Below, in pieces: positions 5,266 to 5,410 of a stretch of DNA of 5,410 bases. The DNA is taken from NCBI GenBank assembly GCA_026418215.1, contig JAOABT010000191.1:1-5410 (forward strand). Reading direction: 5' to 3'. The translations under genes were made by a program, and so were the position numbers. Every line of letters starts with the position of its first letter. Position 1 is the stretch's first letter. This DNA is from Clostridia bacterium. Lineage in GTDB: Bacteria > Bacillota > Clostridia > DSM-8532. The notes beneath the pieces are model-generated. The model searched no databases. It had not been told where the DNA came from and saw nothing but the letters and a program-made list of their open reading frames with translations.

Positions 5266-5410
5266 ATGGAGAATGTAAAGGTTCAAGGTCAAAGAAAACT
5301 GCCGGTCCCTTTGGACGCCGGCATACTCTATACGGTCGTAGCCATCTATTATACCTATCTTTCACGGCTCGTGCTTAAAATCAAACTCCCTGATGAAATC
5401 CTGTCTCTTA
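5266..5410 (+). CDS. Unrecognised protein, N-terminal 48 residues only (runs off window)
   Basis: An ATG with a good ribosome site opens a frame that stays open to the window end. The visible residues begin MENVKVQGQRKLPVPL. A moderately hydrophobic segment (about 18-32, GILYTVVAIYYTYLS) follows, then RLVLKIKLPDEILSL. I do not recognise the family. The segment may be the start of a membrane protein or a buried helix. The 22-base gap suggests it belongs to the lepB transcript. Confidence 0.6.
   Translation, partial: MENVKVQGQRKLPVPLDAGILYTVVAIYYTYLSRLVLKIKLPDEILSL

Noticed and set aside
1..5410. CRISPR array, tRNA/rRNA genes, insertion sequences or phage genes
   Set aside because: No regularly spaced repeats, cloverleaf, transposase motifs or terminal inverted repeats with target duplications were seen on either strand.

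Overview
The window looks like a chromosomal piece of a Gram-positive Clostridia/Bacilli-type bacterium (Firmicutes). The reasons are TTG starts with strong Shine-Dalgarno sites, a small signal peptidase I with a single membrane anchor, and the gene order OLE RNA - oapA - dxs - tlyA. That order is known from anaerobic, thermophilic or alkaliphilic Firmicutes, where it lies next to isoprenoid genes. I cannot name the species.

Layout. Positions 1 to about 400 contain no credible gene but are rich in hairpins: GNRA-type and GAAAA loops and one long stem at 250-291. I read this as the 3' two thirds of an OLE (ornate, large, extremophilic) RNA whose 5' end lies before the window. It is followed directly by oapA (433-1086), the multi-pass membrane protein that is the OLE partner. 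Next are dxs (1104-2987; 1-deoxy-D-xylulose-5-phosphate synthase, first step of the MEP isoprenoid pathway) and tlyA (3044-3844; S4-domain rRNA 2'-O-methyltransferase). These three genes run in the same direction with short gaps (17 and 56 bases) and are probably one operon. A ten-codon mini-ORF ends on the tlyA start codon in an ATGA overlap and may couple its translation.

The usual run of genes after tlyA in Firmicutes (nadK, argR, recN) is not seen. Instead a convergent gene on the minus strand (3865-4467) encodes a 200-residue cytosolic transglutaminase-like protein with a visible Cys-His-Asp triad. A divergent intergenic region (4468-4631) holds a 13-bp palindrome, a 10-bp inverted repeat and an extended -10 promoter. 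It then leads into lepB (signal peptidase I, best start 4632) and, 22 bases later, the first 48 codons of an unrecognised gene that runs off the window.

The most notable item is the OLE RNA/OapA ribonucleoprotein module. It is a known but rare and still poorly understood membrane-associated RNA machine. The candidate regulatory repeats upstream of lepB and the tlyA coupling mini-ORF are smaller observations that I have not seen described.
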